Assembly: GCA_030748735.1 (NCBI GenBank)
Contig: JASMLK010000025.1
Location: 1-64,000 of the forward strand
DNA from: Myxococcota bacterium
GTDB taxonomy: Bacteria > Myxococcota_A > UBA9160 > UBA4427
Length of the DNA stretch: 64,000 nt
Direction of reading: 5' to 3'
Part shown: positions 10,812 through 20,528 of the stretch, in pieces
How positions within the stretch are numbered: the first letter of the stretch is position 1
Layout of the letters: every line of letters begins with the position of its first letter
The notes under the pieces: generated by a model
What the model saw: only the letters and a program-made list of their open reading frames with translations
What the model was told of the DNA's origin: nothing
The model's database searches: none
Translations under genes and position numbers: made by a program

Positions 10812-11273
10812 TTGGCCGTCGCCGTGACATCTCCCGCTGCTACGTCGCGCATCGAGATCCTGACGCAGCTGTTTTCCGATCAAGGCATGAGCGAGAAGAT
10901 GGCCCAGGCACTGTCGTGCCAGCTCGTCCTCCACCACCCCATCACGCGCAAGCTCGGCCCCCGGACCCTGGCGCGCGAAATCGAAGCGCGCGGCCTTTCC
11001 CAGAAAGCGGCGCGCGAGATGTCGGTCCTGCTTCTCGCGGTCGAATTGATGGACCGCGGCATTCGCTATCAGCGCATTCTCAAACACCTGGGTCAACTCG
11101 AAGTGCCTGAACAGGAAGCGCTCGCCGGCGCGCTCGAAGCCAGCCGCATCCATCGCGAGAGCGGCAGCGTCGAAGACGACGCGAACCACTGGATGGGCTA
11201 CGCGGTTGGCGGCGTCACGCTGATCAGCGCGGTGATGATCAGCCTCGCGATCCTGCTCGAACTGACGAAATAG
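10812..11273 (+). CDS. Hypothetical protein with C-terminal TM helix
   Basis: ORF 10737..11273; TTG start with AGGAGA upstream; C-term YAVGGVTLISAVMISLAILLEL. Confidence 0.5.
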   Translation: MAVAVTSPAATSRIEILTQLFSDQGMSEKMAQALSCQLVLHHPITRKLGPRTLAREIEARGLSQKAAREMSVLLLAVELMDRGIRYQRILKHLGQLEVPEQEALAGALEASRIHRESGSVEDDANHWMGYAVGGVTLISAVMISLAILLELTK

Positions 11274-11295
11274 GCCGCCCCGACACTCGCGTGGG

Positions 11296-11571
11296 CTAGA
11301 TCTTGTCTCGCAGGTGCGCCCGGATCGCCTTTCGATAGGCCTCGGCTTCCGACATGTCGACGTTGTGACGTCGCGCTTCGTCGAGGCGCCGCTTCAGCTC
11401 ACTCATGTCACCACCACACACGCGCAGCAGATAGTCGTGGTCCTCGGGCTTGGCGCGTTGCTTTCGAGCGAGATCGAGCCCCATGCGCCCCATCAGGCGC
11501 TTACCGGCCGGCGTGGTGGAGAAGATCCACAGCGTGAAGCCCAGCACGATGACAACGGTGAGCGTCTGCAT
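11296..11571 (-). CDS. Small membrane-anchored hypothetical protein
   Basis: N-terminal TM (LTVVIVLGFTLWIF) and charged C-terminus. Confidence 0.5.
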   Translation of the reverse strand: MQTLTVVIVLGFTLWIFSTTPAGKRLMGRMGLDLARKQRAKPEDHDYLLRVCGGDMSELKRRLDEARRHNVDMSEAEAYRKAIRAHLRDKI

Positions 11572-11616
11572 CGTCGGTCCTTGTGGGCGCGCGCTGATCC
11601 GAACGGCGGTGCGCGG

Positions 11617-11787
11617 TCAGTCGAGGTTGTTGCGCACGAAGGTACGGCCGAAGTACCAGCCCGTCGCGCACCCCAGGTTGGCGATCAAGAAGCCGGGAAG
11701 GATCCCGAAGGGGCGTCCAACGGACCAACCCGCCCAGGCGGTGAGTCCCGTGGAAAGAGTCACTACGAGGAATCGCGTGATCGGCAT
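11617..11787 (-). CDS. Small membrane hypothetical protein
   Basis: MPITRFLVVTLSTGLTAWAGWSVGRPFGILPGFLIANLGCATGWYFGRTFVRNNLD. Confidence 0.5.
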   Translation of the reverse strand: MPITRFLVVTLSTGLTAWAGWSVGRPFGILPGFLIANLGCATGWYFGRTFVRNNLD

Positions 11788-11912
11788 GCTGAAGCTCCCG
11801 CAGCGGCCTACGAGATCGCGCCGCACGGGAAACATCGACGCGGCATGCCCTCGCCTTGACCACCGTCGAATCTCGCAACCCACCGGCCCCGAGGCCGGGC
11901 TGCACGGCCCGT

Positions 11913-12314
11913 TCAGTGGGTGTCGGCGCCGAAGAGGATCTGCTCGTAGGCGTCGGCCATCTTCGCGAGATACGCGATCGCGCCCTCGACTTCACCGGGA
12001 TCGGATTCTTCCAGCCACAGCGTGTCGGTCATGCACAGCTCGTCGCCATCGAGCGCGAGCCCGCCGTGCGCGAGCGAAATGTTCGCCCGCAACGCCTGCT
12101 CGAGGTGTTCCTGCCGCAATTCTCCGGCACCCCCGATCACGCTGATCAGCCGCACCAACCTGCGCCCATCGTTCTCGAAAAGCTCGAACGACACCAGCTG
12201 ATGCCGCCCATCGGGATGAACCACATTCACCCCACTCGGCAGCAGTTCCCAGCCCCGCTCCGAACAAACCGCCCGCAAGTTTTCCGCAAACGACCCTTCA
12301 GAACTCACAACCAT
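11913..12314 (-). CDS. Hypothetical protein (YbjN/secretion-chaperone-like fold suspected)
   Basis: Coherent acidic ORF, Gly/hydrophobic pattern; family not certain. Confidence 0.5.
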   Translation of the reverse strand: MVVSSEGSFAENLRAVCSERGWELLPSGVNVVHPDGRHQLVSFELFENDGRRLVRLISVIGGAGELRQEHLEQALRANISLAHGGLALDGDELCMTDTLWLEESDPGEVEGAIAYLAKMADAYEQILFGADTH

Positions 12315-12343
12315 TCCTCACACTGTTTCTCGAATTCAGCCAC

Positions 12344-12760
12344 TCACGCCAGCCGAACCAACGCTGTACCGATCACTGGCGTCTCCCCCGCTTCGTTCAG
12401 CATGGTGAGATCCATTTCGACCGTTCGCGCGCCATCATCCATGTCGGTAACGACGCCGCGCACCCGCACCTCGGTGTCTGCAATCAAAGGTGCGCGGAAA
12501 ACCGTATCGAGTTTCTCGACCTCACAGCCCGGCGCCCATTCGTGGATCTTCGCCGCGAAGATCCCCTGGCTCATGATTCCCGGCACGACCGCACCCGGCA
12601 TCCCCTGCTTGCGCGCCGCTTGGTGGTCGTTGAAGCGGCTGAACGTCATGCCCGAGGCCTCGGTGAAGACATGCACGGTCGCCAGGCGAACGTCGGCGAA
12701 GGACTCGGGGATTTCATCGCCGAAGTCGACGTCTTCGAAGCGTCGCGCTTCTTCGCTCAT
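12344..12760 (-). CDS. MaoC family dehydratase (C-terminal hotdog type)
   Basis: VHVFTEASGMTFSRFNDHQAARKQGMPGAVVPGIMSQGIF. Confidence 0.78.
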   Translation of the reverse strand: MSEEARRFEDVDFGDEIPESFADVRLATVHVFTEASGMTFSRFNDHQAARKQGMPGAVVPGIMSQGIFAAKIHEWAPGCEVEKLDTVFRAPLIADTEVRVRGVVTDMDDGARTVEMDLTMLNEAGETPVIGTALVRLA

Positions 12761-12763
12761 CGT

Positions 12764-13207
12764 CTACATCTCCCCCAGGCGCATCACGAGACGCCAGTCG
12801 ACCACCGCCACCTTGGCGTCGTCCTGGTTGGTGAACTCCATGCGGTGCACGACGAACATCATGGGACCGGAGCGACCCGTCTTTTCGTAGATGTCATGGA
12901 TGTGGCTGCGCCCCGTGATCGTGTCCCCGGGGCGAATCGGTGCGAGGTTCTCGACGCACTTGCCCGCGTCGAAACTGCGCAGGATGTCGGCGGGGAAATT
13001 TTCCGGCAGGTTGCGCCGGCCGTGGAAGTTGGACGCGTAGTTGGGCACCGCGCGAAAGTCGGGGTGGCCCGGGTCGAGGAAGCGCGCCTCGGTCTCACCA
13101 CAACCTCGCGCGTAGTTGGCGAGGGTTTCGGCCTTGATGTCGAACGTGGTTTCGTCGAACGCAAAACCCACATGCTCCTTCTTGACCGCTTCGATGTCGA
13201 TCTGCAT
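12764..13207 (-). CDS. MaoC N-terminal-type dehydratase domain protein
   Basis: VGFAFDETTFDIKAETLANYARGCGETEARFLD...RPGDTITGRSHIHDIYEKTGRSGPMMFVVHRMEFTNQ. Confidence 0.8.
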   Translation of the reverse strand: MQIDIEAVKKEHVGFAFDETTFDIKAETLANYARGCGETEARFLDPGHPDFRAVPNYASNFHGRRNLPENFPADILRSFDAGKCVENLAPIRPGDTITGRSHIHDIYEKTGRSGPMMFVVHRMEFTNQDDAKVAVVDWRLVMRLGEM

Positions 13208-13293
13208 GACGATCCTTCGGCTGTCGGGGTTCTTGCGAGGGGCTCGGGGCGAGCCTCCCGGATGGGCGGCTCGGCGCCCGAACTGCGCGGTGT

Positions 13294-13926
13294 TCAGTCT
13301 AGATCAACGGAAAGCGCGCGGTAGCGATCACCCTGGAGGGCTGTGACCAGCTGTTCGATCGAGGCGATGTCGTCGTCGAATTCCGTCACGCAGCGGCCGA
13401 TGTGGGAGACGATGTGCGCATCACTTCCCCCGACGCCGCGGTAGCCGTATTGCGCGGCGAGGTGCACGGCGTCGTCGTTCTCGGTGCCACGCCCTCCGCC
13501 GTTCAACGTTTCGACCACCTCGACCCCTTCGGCCGGACCGAACTCGTCGAAGTGCGAAAACATGCCCACGATGGCGCGGCTGGGATGACACGGCACCGCG
13601 AACGCGCCACAGCGCTTCGCTTCTGCGAGCACGGTGCGAAGTGGGATGCGCACGTCGGCGAAGTCGAAGGCGTTCACGAGGTCGTCGTTCACGCCAAACA
13701 CCAGCACGTGGCCGTATTCGGTTTCGACTTCACTCGCCTTCAGGATCAGCAGCCCATATTCGTCTTCGAGGGCACGGTAGTCCGATTCGCCGTCCCACTG
13801 CCGGTGTTCGGAGAGTACGAAACCGTCGAGGTCGAGGCCGCGCTTCGCGATCCACTTGCAGTAGTTGTCCACCTTGGCGCGTCCGTCGTCGGACTTGATC
13901 GAATGATTGTGGAGGTCGAGCTTCAT
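13294..13926 (-). CDS. PHP domain-containing protein
   Basis: MKLDLHNHSIKSDDG, H-rich metal motifs (FAVPCHPSR, GSDAHIVSHIG). Confidence 0.85.
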   Translation of the reverse strand: MKLDLHNHSIKSDDGRAKVDNYCKWIAKRGLDLDGFVLSEHRQWDGESDYRALEDEYGLLILKASEVETEYGHVLVFGVNDDLVNAFDFADVRIPLRTVLAEAKRCGAFAVPCHPSRAIVGMFSHFDEFGPAEGVEVVETLNGGGRGTENDDAVHLAAQYGYRGVGGSDAHIVSHIGRCVTEFDDDIASIEQLVTALQGDRYRALSVDLD

Positions 13927-14348
13927 GCAGGTCGAAACCTCGGCACCGCGGCGGCGCCCTCGCCCGCTTCTCCTTCGACGTCACAGAACTCGACGACCAC
14001 CCGCATGCCGATTTCGACTTCGGCCGGCTCACAGCCCACGATGTTCGTCATGAGCTGCGGGCCCTCGTCGAGCGCCACGTAGGCGAGTACGTAGGGACAG
14101 GCTTCGCGAAACGCGGGAAGGCCGTTCTGGTTGGTGACCGTGAAGGTATGTACGGTCCCGCGACCGCTTGCAGCGAAGTGTTCGATCGCGTCCGAAAGAC
14201 ACGACACACACAGCGCCCGCGGACGATGCTGGACTGCGCCGCAGTCGCGGCAACGCTGCAGCACGAGTTCGTGACGACCACAACCTTCCCAATAGGCGCG
14301 AGTTTCCCAGTCGTAGGGCTGTGCGGTGTATTCGATTTCCTTGGGCAT
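13923..14348 (-). CDS. DUF35 Zn-ribbon/OB-fold protein (thiolase partner)
   Basis: CRDCGAVQHRPRALCVSC zinc ribbon followed by OB-like GTVHTFTVTNQ. Confidence 0.88.
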   Translation of the reverse strand: MPKEIEYTAQPYDWETRAYWEGCGRHELVLQRCRDCGAVQHRPRALCVSCLSDAIEHFAASGRGTVHTFTVTNQNGLPAFREACPYVLAYVALDEGPQLMTNIVGCEPAEVEIGMRVVVEFCDVEGEAGEGAAAVPRFRPA

Positions 14349-14406
14349 GGTTTCGCCTCGCTCGAGTCGTGCCAGTCTGGACGCAGGTAGATGAAGTAAG
14401 GAAGGT

Positions 14407-15573
14407 TCAGCCCGCTTCGTTCGCAAGCAGCAACGTCGCGCCGCTATGGGAGACGCCCAAGATGCCACCCGTGCCATGCACACAGGCGATTTTGGCGTCT
14501 TCGACCTGGCGCCCGTCGCATTCGCCTCGCAGCTGACGCACCGCCTCGATCACGAGGAAGATGCCGCGCATACCGGGGTGATTGGAAGAGAGCCCGCCGC
14601 CGTCGGGGTTCACCGGCAGGGCGCCGCCCAGGCGGATCCGACCGTCTTCGACGAAGCTGCCGCCTTCCCCGGGTTTGCAGAAGCCCAGGCATTCGAGGGT
14701 CACGAGCACGGTGATGGTGAACGAGTCGTAGATCGTGCAGAAGTCGACGTCTTCACGCGCGAGGCCCGCCATGCGGAAGGCCTTTTCGCCCGATTGCTTC
14801 GCGGCCACGGTAAGCAGGTCGGGCGTGCCTACTTCCTGGTGGCACACCGCTTCGCCACAGCCCTGCACGATGACGGGCTTCTTCGCGAGGTCCTTGGCGC
14901 GCGCGACACTCGTCACCACCACGGCCCCGCCGCCGTCGCTGATGATGCAGCAGTCGAGCAGGTGCAAGGGACTCGAGATCACGCGGCTCGCGAGCACGTC
15001 TTCGACTTCGATCGGGTCGCGCATCTTCGCCTGCGGGTTGAGCGAAGCGTGGAATCGCGTGGCCGCGGCGATCTGTGCGAGCTGCTCGCTCTTCGTTCCG
15101 TAGGTGTTCATGTGCCGCTGGGCCACCATCGCGTAGCTGCCCACGGTCGTCATTCCGTAAGGACCGACGAAAGCACCGTGGGGGTCGCGACCGCCGCTCC
15201 CCATCCCGGTCCCGATCGCCATGGCGTTCGAGGCGGCGGTACTTCCGTAGAGCACGAGTGCCACTTCACACATGCCAGCGTGAATGGCCGCCGCGGCGTG
15301 ACTCACGTGGGCGACGAACGACGAACCACCGATGTTCGTGCCGTCGAGGTAGTCGGGCTTGAGGTTGAGGTATTCGGCGAGATTGACCACGCCCATGATC
15401 CCCATCCCGATCCCGGCCGCGAACAGCCCGTCGACATCGGAAAGAGCAAGCCCCGCGTCGTCGAGCGCGCCGCGTGCGCATTCGGCCATGATCTGGTTCT
15501 CGGTCTTGTTCGGCGCCCAGCGGGCGGGATGTTCGTATACCCCCGCGATCGCGACCTTGCCCGACACGCTCAC
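14407..15573 (-). CDS. Thiolase-like (SCP2/Ltp2-type) protein
   Basis: Thiolase-fold blocks with C-term CVHGTGGILGVSHSGATLLL; nucleophile block is NIGGSSFVAH, with no Cys. Confidence 0.85.
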   Translation of the reverse strand: MSVSGKVAIAGVYEHPARWAPNKTENQIMAECARGALDDAGLALSDVDGLFAAGIGMGIMGVVNLAEYLNLKPDYLDGTNIGGSSFVAHVSHAAAAIHAGMCEVALVLYGSTAASNAMAIGTGMGSGGRDPHGAFVGPYGMTTVGSYAMVAQRHMNTYGTKSEQLAQIAAATRFHASLNPQAKMRDPIEVEDVLASRVISSPLHLLDCCIISDGGGAVVVTSVARAKDLAKKPVIVQGCGEAVCHQEVGTPDLLTVAAKQSGEKAFRMAGLAREDVDFCTIYDSFTITVLVTLECLGFCKPGEGGSFVEDGRIRLGGALPVNPDGGGLSSNHPGMRGIFLVIEAVRQLRGECDGRQVEDAKIACVHGTGGILGVSHSGATLLLANEAG

Positions 15574-16379
15574 GACAGCTCTCCCAGAAACGCGCCAACG
15601 CCTCGTGCAAGCGCACCGGGATGTTCGAGAGGCAGCATGTGGGCCGCGTCCTCGAGCACCTCGAAGTGTGTATTCGAAAGCTCCGCCGCTGTGCGATCGA
15701 TTTCGGCGCGAACATCAGGGTGCTCGCTGTCGCCAACGACGAGCAGAACCGGGACCACGACCTCAGCGAGCGCCGCATCGGCGTCCCAGTCACGCATCGC
15801 GATCAGGTTGGAGTAGATGACCCGGGGATCGGTCTTCATCGTGTCCATGAACCCCGCGCGCAGAATCGCCCCGGGCGTATTCTTGCCGAACGCCTTCTGG
15901 TTGAACTCGCGGCGGGCTCGTCCGAGCGAGACGAATCGCGACTTCTCGATCAAGTCGTCTCCACCCACGTAACGCGCACCGCTTGCCACGAGCACCACGG
16001 CCTTCACGGCTTCGCGATGACTGCACGCAAGTTGCAACGCGACATTGCCCCCCATGCCGTGGCCGACCACGATCGCCGGTCGATCCGCTTGCACCCCCTT
16101 CAACACGGCCGCCGCGAAATCCGCCATCGCTTCGACCGACGAAAGCCCCACCTGCGAGCCCGAGCGGTCGTGACCGGGGAGGTCGAAGGCGAGGGGACTG
16201 TGGTCGCCCGAGAGCTCGTTCGCGAAGGAGTCGAAGTTGCGCGCGTTTCCACCGCGGTGGTGGAGACACAGCACGATCTCGCCGCGGTCAAGCGGCGGGG
16301 GACGCTCGGGCAGGGTGGTCGCGCCCGCGTGACGCAGAAACGTCGCGACTCCCTGGATATCGACGTATTTGGAGGGCAT
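15570..16379 (-). CDS. Alpha/beta hydrolase
   Basis: LCLHHRGGNARNFDSFANEL, DLPGHDRSG, VVGHGMGGNVALQLA; nucleophile elbow GHGMGG (not GxSxG). Confidence 0.82.
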   Translation of the reverse strand: MPSKYVDIQGVATFLRHAGATTLPERPPPLDRGEIVLCLHHRGGNARNFDSFANELSGDHSPLAFDLPGHDRSGSQVGLSSVEAMADFAAAVLKGVQADRPAIVVGHGMGGNVALQLACSHREAVKAVVLVASGARYVGGDDLIEKSRFVSLGRARREFNQKAFGKNTPGAILRAGFMDTMKTDPRVIYSNLIAMRDWDADAALAEVVVPVLLVVGDSEHPDVRAEIDRTAAELSNTHFEVLEDAAHMLPLEHPGALARGVGAFLGELS

Positions 16380-16467
16380 CTGGCCAAGGTAGGTGGCCGC
16401 GCTTCGCGATGTCAAACCGCCTCACGGCTGCGAGGCGAACGCGAGCGGAGCGGACTAGCCTGCCCGC

Positions 16468-17409
16468 ATGCCCAGTGACCCCCGACCGGTGCTCGTGACC
16501 GGTGCCAACGGACAGATCGCCCTGCAGTTGTTCGAGCGTTTGGCGCAGCGCGGCGTGCCGGGGCGTGCGTTGGTGCGCAGTGAGCGCGCGGCCAAACGTG
16601 TCGCCGAACTTCCCGACGCGATCCGGCCGCAGATCGAAGTCCTCGACGAAGCCCTCGCCTACTCGGATGCCCCGGGCATCACGCGCGCCGCAGCGGGCTG
16701 CCGCGCGATCGTCCACCTCGTGGGAATCCTCAAGGAGGGGTCGAATTCGAGCTACCGCACCGCACATGAAGAAAGCTGTGCTGCGGTCGCCGAAGCCGCC
16801 GACGCAAACGAACTCGATCGCGTCGTCTACTTGAGCATCTTCGGTTCCCATCCCACTTCGTCGAATGCATGTCTCGCGAGCAAGGGACGTGCAGAAGAAA
16901 TCTTGATGCGCGCGAAGACGCCCGCGACGGTCTTGCGCGTGCCCATGGTGGTTGGCCCCGACGATCCCGCCTCTCGCGCCCTGCGCGCCCAGGCGACGAA
17001 GGATTCGGTCACCCTCGTCGGCGGTGGTGAGTCGATCCATCAACCCATCGACGTGCGTGACCTGCTCGAGGCCATCCTCGCTGCGCTCTACGACCCCGGC
17101 AGCGAATCACGCGGCTTCGATCTCGGCGGGCCCGAAGCCCTCCCCTATCGCGACCTCGTCACGCGGGCCGCGGCGCTGTACGGCAAGGCACCGCGCGTTC
17201 GCAAGATTCCGGTTGGCTTGATGAAACTGGTGGCCGCGGTCATGGAGAAGATCTCGAAAGACCCACCCATCACACGAGCGATGCTCGGTGTCCTCGAACA
17301 CGACGACCACATCGACAACCGCACAGCCATCGAGCACCTCGCGATCGGCTTGACGCCGCTCGACGATACCCTGGGCTTCTACCTTGGACCGAAGGCCGAT
17401 TCCCCATGA
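16468..17409 (+). CDS. NAD(P)H-binding (NmrA/atypical SDR) protein
   Basis: VLVTGANGQIALQLFERL, VVYLSIFGSHPTSSNACLASKGRAEEIL. Confidence 0.82.
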   Translation: MPSDPRPVLVTGANGQIALQLFERLAQRGVPGRALVRSERAAKRVAELPDAIRPQIEVLDEALAYSDAPGITRAAAGCRAIVHLVGILKEGSNSSYRTAHEESCAAVAEAADANELDRVVYLSIFGSHPTSSNACLASKGRAEEILMRAKTPATVLRVPMVVGPDDPASRALRAQATKDSVTLVGGGESIHQPIDVRDLLEAILAALYDPGSESRGFDLGGPEALPYRDLVTRAAALYGKAPRVRKIPVGLMKLVAAVMEKISKDPPITRAMLGVLEHDDHIDNRTAIEHLAIGLTPLDDTLGFYLGPKADSP

Positions 17410-18416
17410 GCACATCCGAACCGCCCTCCGACCCGTCGAGCGAAGTGCAGAGCGAACTGCCCGCCAACCCGCGGCCGCCGCTCCCCCTTTGGCAACGCGC
17501 GACCCCCTGGCTGATCACCATCGCTTGTTTCGCCTATCTCTACAGCAAGCTCGCGGGTGCAGCAGGACGCGAAGACGAAACCGTCGTGAGTTATCTCACG
17601 CAAGTGTTCGCCAGCGTGCCGTGGGGGCGATGGCTCCTGCTCATGGTGCCGTACTCGTTCTTCTTCTTCCTGATCGACTCGCTCGTGCTCTGGCGTGTCG
17701 TCAACTGGTACAACACGAAGGTCGCGTACCTCGACATCCTGCCGATCCGCGGCAGCTCCTACATTCTTTCGATCGTGAACGAGCAGGTGGGTAAGGGCGC
17801 AATGGCGCTCTACCTCTACCGCCGCGACCGCGTCCCGGGTTTCGAAGTCGGCTCGAGCATGTTGTTCATCATGTTCTGCGAGTTCTACTACCTGCTGTCG
17901 TGGGCGTGCGTGGGCTACGCGCTGCGAGGGGACGCGCTACCGAGTGAATTCGGCTTGATCCCCGCCATCGCAGCCGGTGCGCTCATCTTCTTCGTGATCT
18001 TTCGCCTGTTCTTCACCGGGAAGCTCTTTTCCGGTTCGAACCTGCGCGACAAGCCGATCTTCCACGCCTTTCGACAAGCCGAGACGTGGCACTTCCCGAT
18101 GATCATCCTGCTGCGCTCACCCGCACTGCTTACGGCGGTCTGGGTCTACTCGATGGCGCTCGGCTTCTTTGGCGTCGAAGTCACGAACCTAGAAATGCTC
18201 GGCTACCTGCCCGTGATCTTCTTCGGGGCCGCAACACCCGGCCCCATGCGCACGGTGGCGATCACCCTCTGGGTCGTGCTCTTCCCCGGCTACGAAGGGG
18301 AGATGACGGCCTTCGGGTTCGTGCAGCACAACTTCTTCATCTTCTTCAACGCGGCGATCGGCTTGATCTTCCTGAACCGCGCGAACCGCGAACTCTTCGG
18401 TGGCGCGAAGGACTAG
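17406..18416 (+). CDS. Polytopic integral membrane protein, unknown function
   Basis: Multiple TM helices; overlaps stop/start with the upstream gene. Confidence 0.65.
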   Translation: MSTSEPPSDPSSEVQSELPANPRPPLPLWQRATPWLITIACFAYLYSKLAGAAGREDETVVSYLTQVFASVPWGRWLLLMVPYSFFFFLIDSLVLWRVVNWYNTKVAYLDILPIRGSSYILSIVNEQVGKGAMALYLYRRDRVPGFEVGSSMLFIMFCEFYYLLSWACVGYALRGDALPSEFGLIPAIAAGALIFFVIFRLFFTGKLFSGSNLRDKPIFHAFRQAETWHFPMIILLRSPALLTAVWVYSMALGFFGVEVTNLEMLGYLPVIFFGAATPGPMRTVAITLWVVLFPGYEGEMTAFGFVQHNFFIFFNAAIGLIFLNRANRELFGGAKD

Positions 18417-18442
18417 CCCGGCCCGCACGAAGGAAACCCATC

Positions 18443-18958
18443 ATGCCCATGTCGCCCTATATGGCGAGCATTCGCGAGAAGATCGGCACCCAGCTACTCG
18501 AGATTCCGGCCGTGAGTGTCCTCACCTATGACGACCAGGATCGCGTCCTGCTCGTTCACCATGCCGAGTACGACGAATGGACCACCCCGGGCGGTGCCGT
18601 CGAACCGGGAGAGGTGCCTTCCGAAGCGGCCGTTCGCGAGATGTACGAAGAGACGGGGTTGCACGTCCGGCTCGACGATGTGCTCGGTGTCTACGGGGGA
18701 CCCGAATACACCACCGCGTACTCCAACGGCGATCGCGTTTCGTTCATGATCGTGCTCTTCCTGGGAACACGCCTGAGCGGTGAACCGCGGCCCGACAACG
18801 TCGAGACCCTCGACGTCGGTTGGTTCGCGCGGTCGGAGATCGCGGACCTCGAAGCACGACCCTGGGTTCGCGAAGTGCTCGAAAACGCCTGGCGCGACCG
18901 CTCACGCCCGTACTTCACACCGCCAGCCTGGACACCTTCGGAAGACCACTCCGGCTAG
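18443..18958 (+). CDS. NUDIX hydrolase
   Basis: Nudix box GGAVEPGEVPSEAAVREMYEETGL. Confidence 0.9.
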   Translation: MPMSPYMASIREKIGTQLLEIPAVSVLTYDDQDRVLLVHHAEYDEWTTPGGAVEPGEVPSEAAVREMYEETGLHVRLDDVLGVYGGPEYTTAYSNGDRVSFMIVLFLGTRLSGEPRPDNVETLDVGWFARSEIADLEARPWVREVLENAWRDRSRPYFTPPAWTPSEDHSG

Positions 18959-18973
18959 CGATCGTCGGAGCCT

Positions 18974-19480
18974 TCAGCGGAGTTTCAAGTAGAGCCGCAT
19001 CGTCTCGAAGTCGAGTACGCCACCGAGGCTCTTCAAGAACTCGGTTCCAAGTGCGCCGTCGGGTCCGTCCTTGCCGGGAGGCGTGTTGTATATGGCGCCG
19101 ACGTCGCCGGCCAGGATCGTGGTCTTCGGCATCGACTTCCCCTGGAATTCGAGACCCAGGATCTCGGCCGATTTGATCTGGACCGTCTTGCGGCGCGTCG
19201 GGATCTTGTGCCCCGTCTTCGTCAACTCGATCCCCATCTTCTTGAGGCGCCGTGCATCGAAGAGTGCGCCCTCGTTGCTGAAGTCGATCAAGTAGTTCAT
19301 CACCTCACCGTGGATCTTGCCCTCCACATAGAGCCGACGGTCCGGACCTCGCGTGACAGGAACCGATACGTAGCCTGCTTGCTCGAGTGTCGCGGCCAGG
19401 TCGACCTCCCCCGCGTTGCCCGACACCGGCAACGAGAGCAGCAAGACGAAGACGAACGAAGTGACGCGAAGACGGTGCAT
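18974..19480 (-). CDS. Secreted retropepsin-like aspartyl protease family protein (degenerate motif)
   Basis: Signal peptide; NYLIDFSNEGALFD ... GALGTEFLKSLGGVLDFETMRLYLK pattern. Confidence 0.6.
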   Translation of the reverse strand: MHRLRVTSFVFVLLLSLPVSGNAGEVDLAATLEQAGYVSVPVTRGPDRRLYVEGKIHGEVMNYLIDFSNEGALFDARRLKKMGIELTKTGHKIPTRRKTVQIKSAEILGLEFQGKSMPKTTILAGDVGAIYNTPPGKDGPDGALGTEFLKSLGGVLDFETMRLYLKLR

Positions 19481-19568
19481 GGCCTTCTCCTTTCGGAAGT
19501 GCGTGGGTCCACCCGGCCAACGACGCGCGGGAACGACGCGGCGCGGGAGCGAACCCATCTCCCATTTC

Positions 19569-20321
19569 CTATCGGCCCGACTGCACCTCGATCAGCAACT
19601 CTTTTCGAAAGCGCTTCGCCTCGGCGTCGTCGGGTTCGAGGGTGAGATAGTGATCGACCTGCCGCAGCGCGGCGCTGCGGCGCCCCTGTACGAAGTAGGC
19701 CTGCGCGAGTGCGGCTTCGACGTCAGGGCGCGAGTCGGGTTCGACCAATGAACGAATGCGCTCGAGGTGCTGCTCGGCCCGCGCAGCGTATTGAGGGGGC
19801 GACGCGAGAAACAGGCGGGCCAGGCTGAAGTGGCACCCGACGTGGTCGCGCGCCAGTGCGAGGCAACGATTCAGGGTGTTGTACGCCGAGCCCGCCGCGT
19901 CGGGGACGTCGAGATTATGACCCTGGCGATAGAGTTCGCCTACCCGCGCAAACAACTCGGGGTGCTGGAGGTCGACGTTCAACAACACGACCGCACGCTC
20001 GACGGCCGCGCGCCAGCGTGTCGCCACCTGCATGCGCTCACGGCGCGACTCGAAGCGTCCGGGATAGCCCGCCAGCCAGGTTTCGAGAAATTCGATCTCT
20101 TCGTCGATCGCCTGAAGCTCGAGGGCAAGCTCGCGATCGCCCGGGTCGACGCCCGAAACGAGGGCATTCGCAGGAGTCCCTCGCCCTGCGCAGCCCGAAA
20201 GCGTTGCAAACGCGACGAGCACAACGACCATCCACGCGACCACACGACCTGCCACGGTTGCCTGTCTCCGATTGCCTCGTGAGCGCCGCCAGCGCGCGAA
20301 CCCTTGCGCGCCTGCGATCAC
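19569..20321 (-). CDS. TPR-like lipoprotein
   Basis: Lipobox LSGCAG; TPR-like helices (YFVQGRRSAALRQVDHYLTLEPDDAEA). Confidence 0.65.
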   Translation of the reverse strand: MIAGAQGFARWRRSRGNRRQATVAGRVVAWMVVVLVAFATLSGCAGRGTPANALVSGVDPGDRELALELQAIDEEIEFLETWLAGYPGRFESRRERMQVATRWRAAVERAVVLLNVDLQHPELFARVGELYRQGHNLDVPDAAGSAYNTLNRCLALARDHVGCHFSLARLFLASPPQYAARAEQHLERIRSLVEPDSRPDVEAALAQAYFVQGRRSAALRQVDHYLTLEPDDAEAKRFRKELLIEVQSGR

Positions 20322-20339
20322 TCTCGGCGGAACCTGGTC

Positions 20340-20526
20340 TCCTGTCCCAGAAATTCCGTGTCGAATTTCCGGGCAGTGGGCATCAGCACCCTATGCACCG
20401 AGACGGCGGGGGCGAGTGCTGACAAGGCGGAGGATTGAGCCTTGGCCCCATAGCCAAGACGATCGACGATAACGCGGGCAGCGCTCGTCCGACGTCGTCG
20501 AATGCAACGGAATTTCTGGAACAGGA
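20340..20526. mobile_element. MITE-like element (187 bp) with 20-bp terminal inverted repeats
   Basis: tcctgtcccagaaattccgt (20340-20359) vs acggaatttctggaacagga (20507-20526): 19/20 inverted match; no ORF inside. Confidence 0.6.
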
Positions 20527-20528
20527 CA

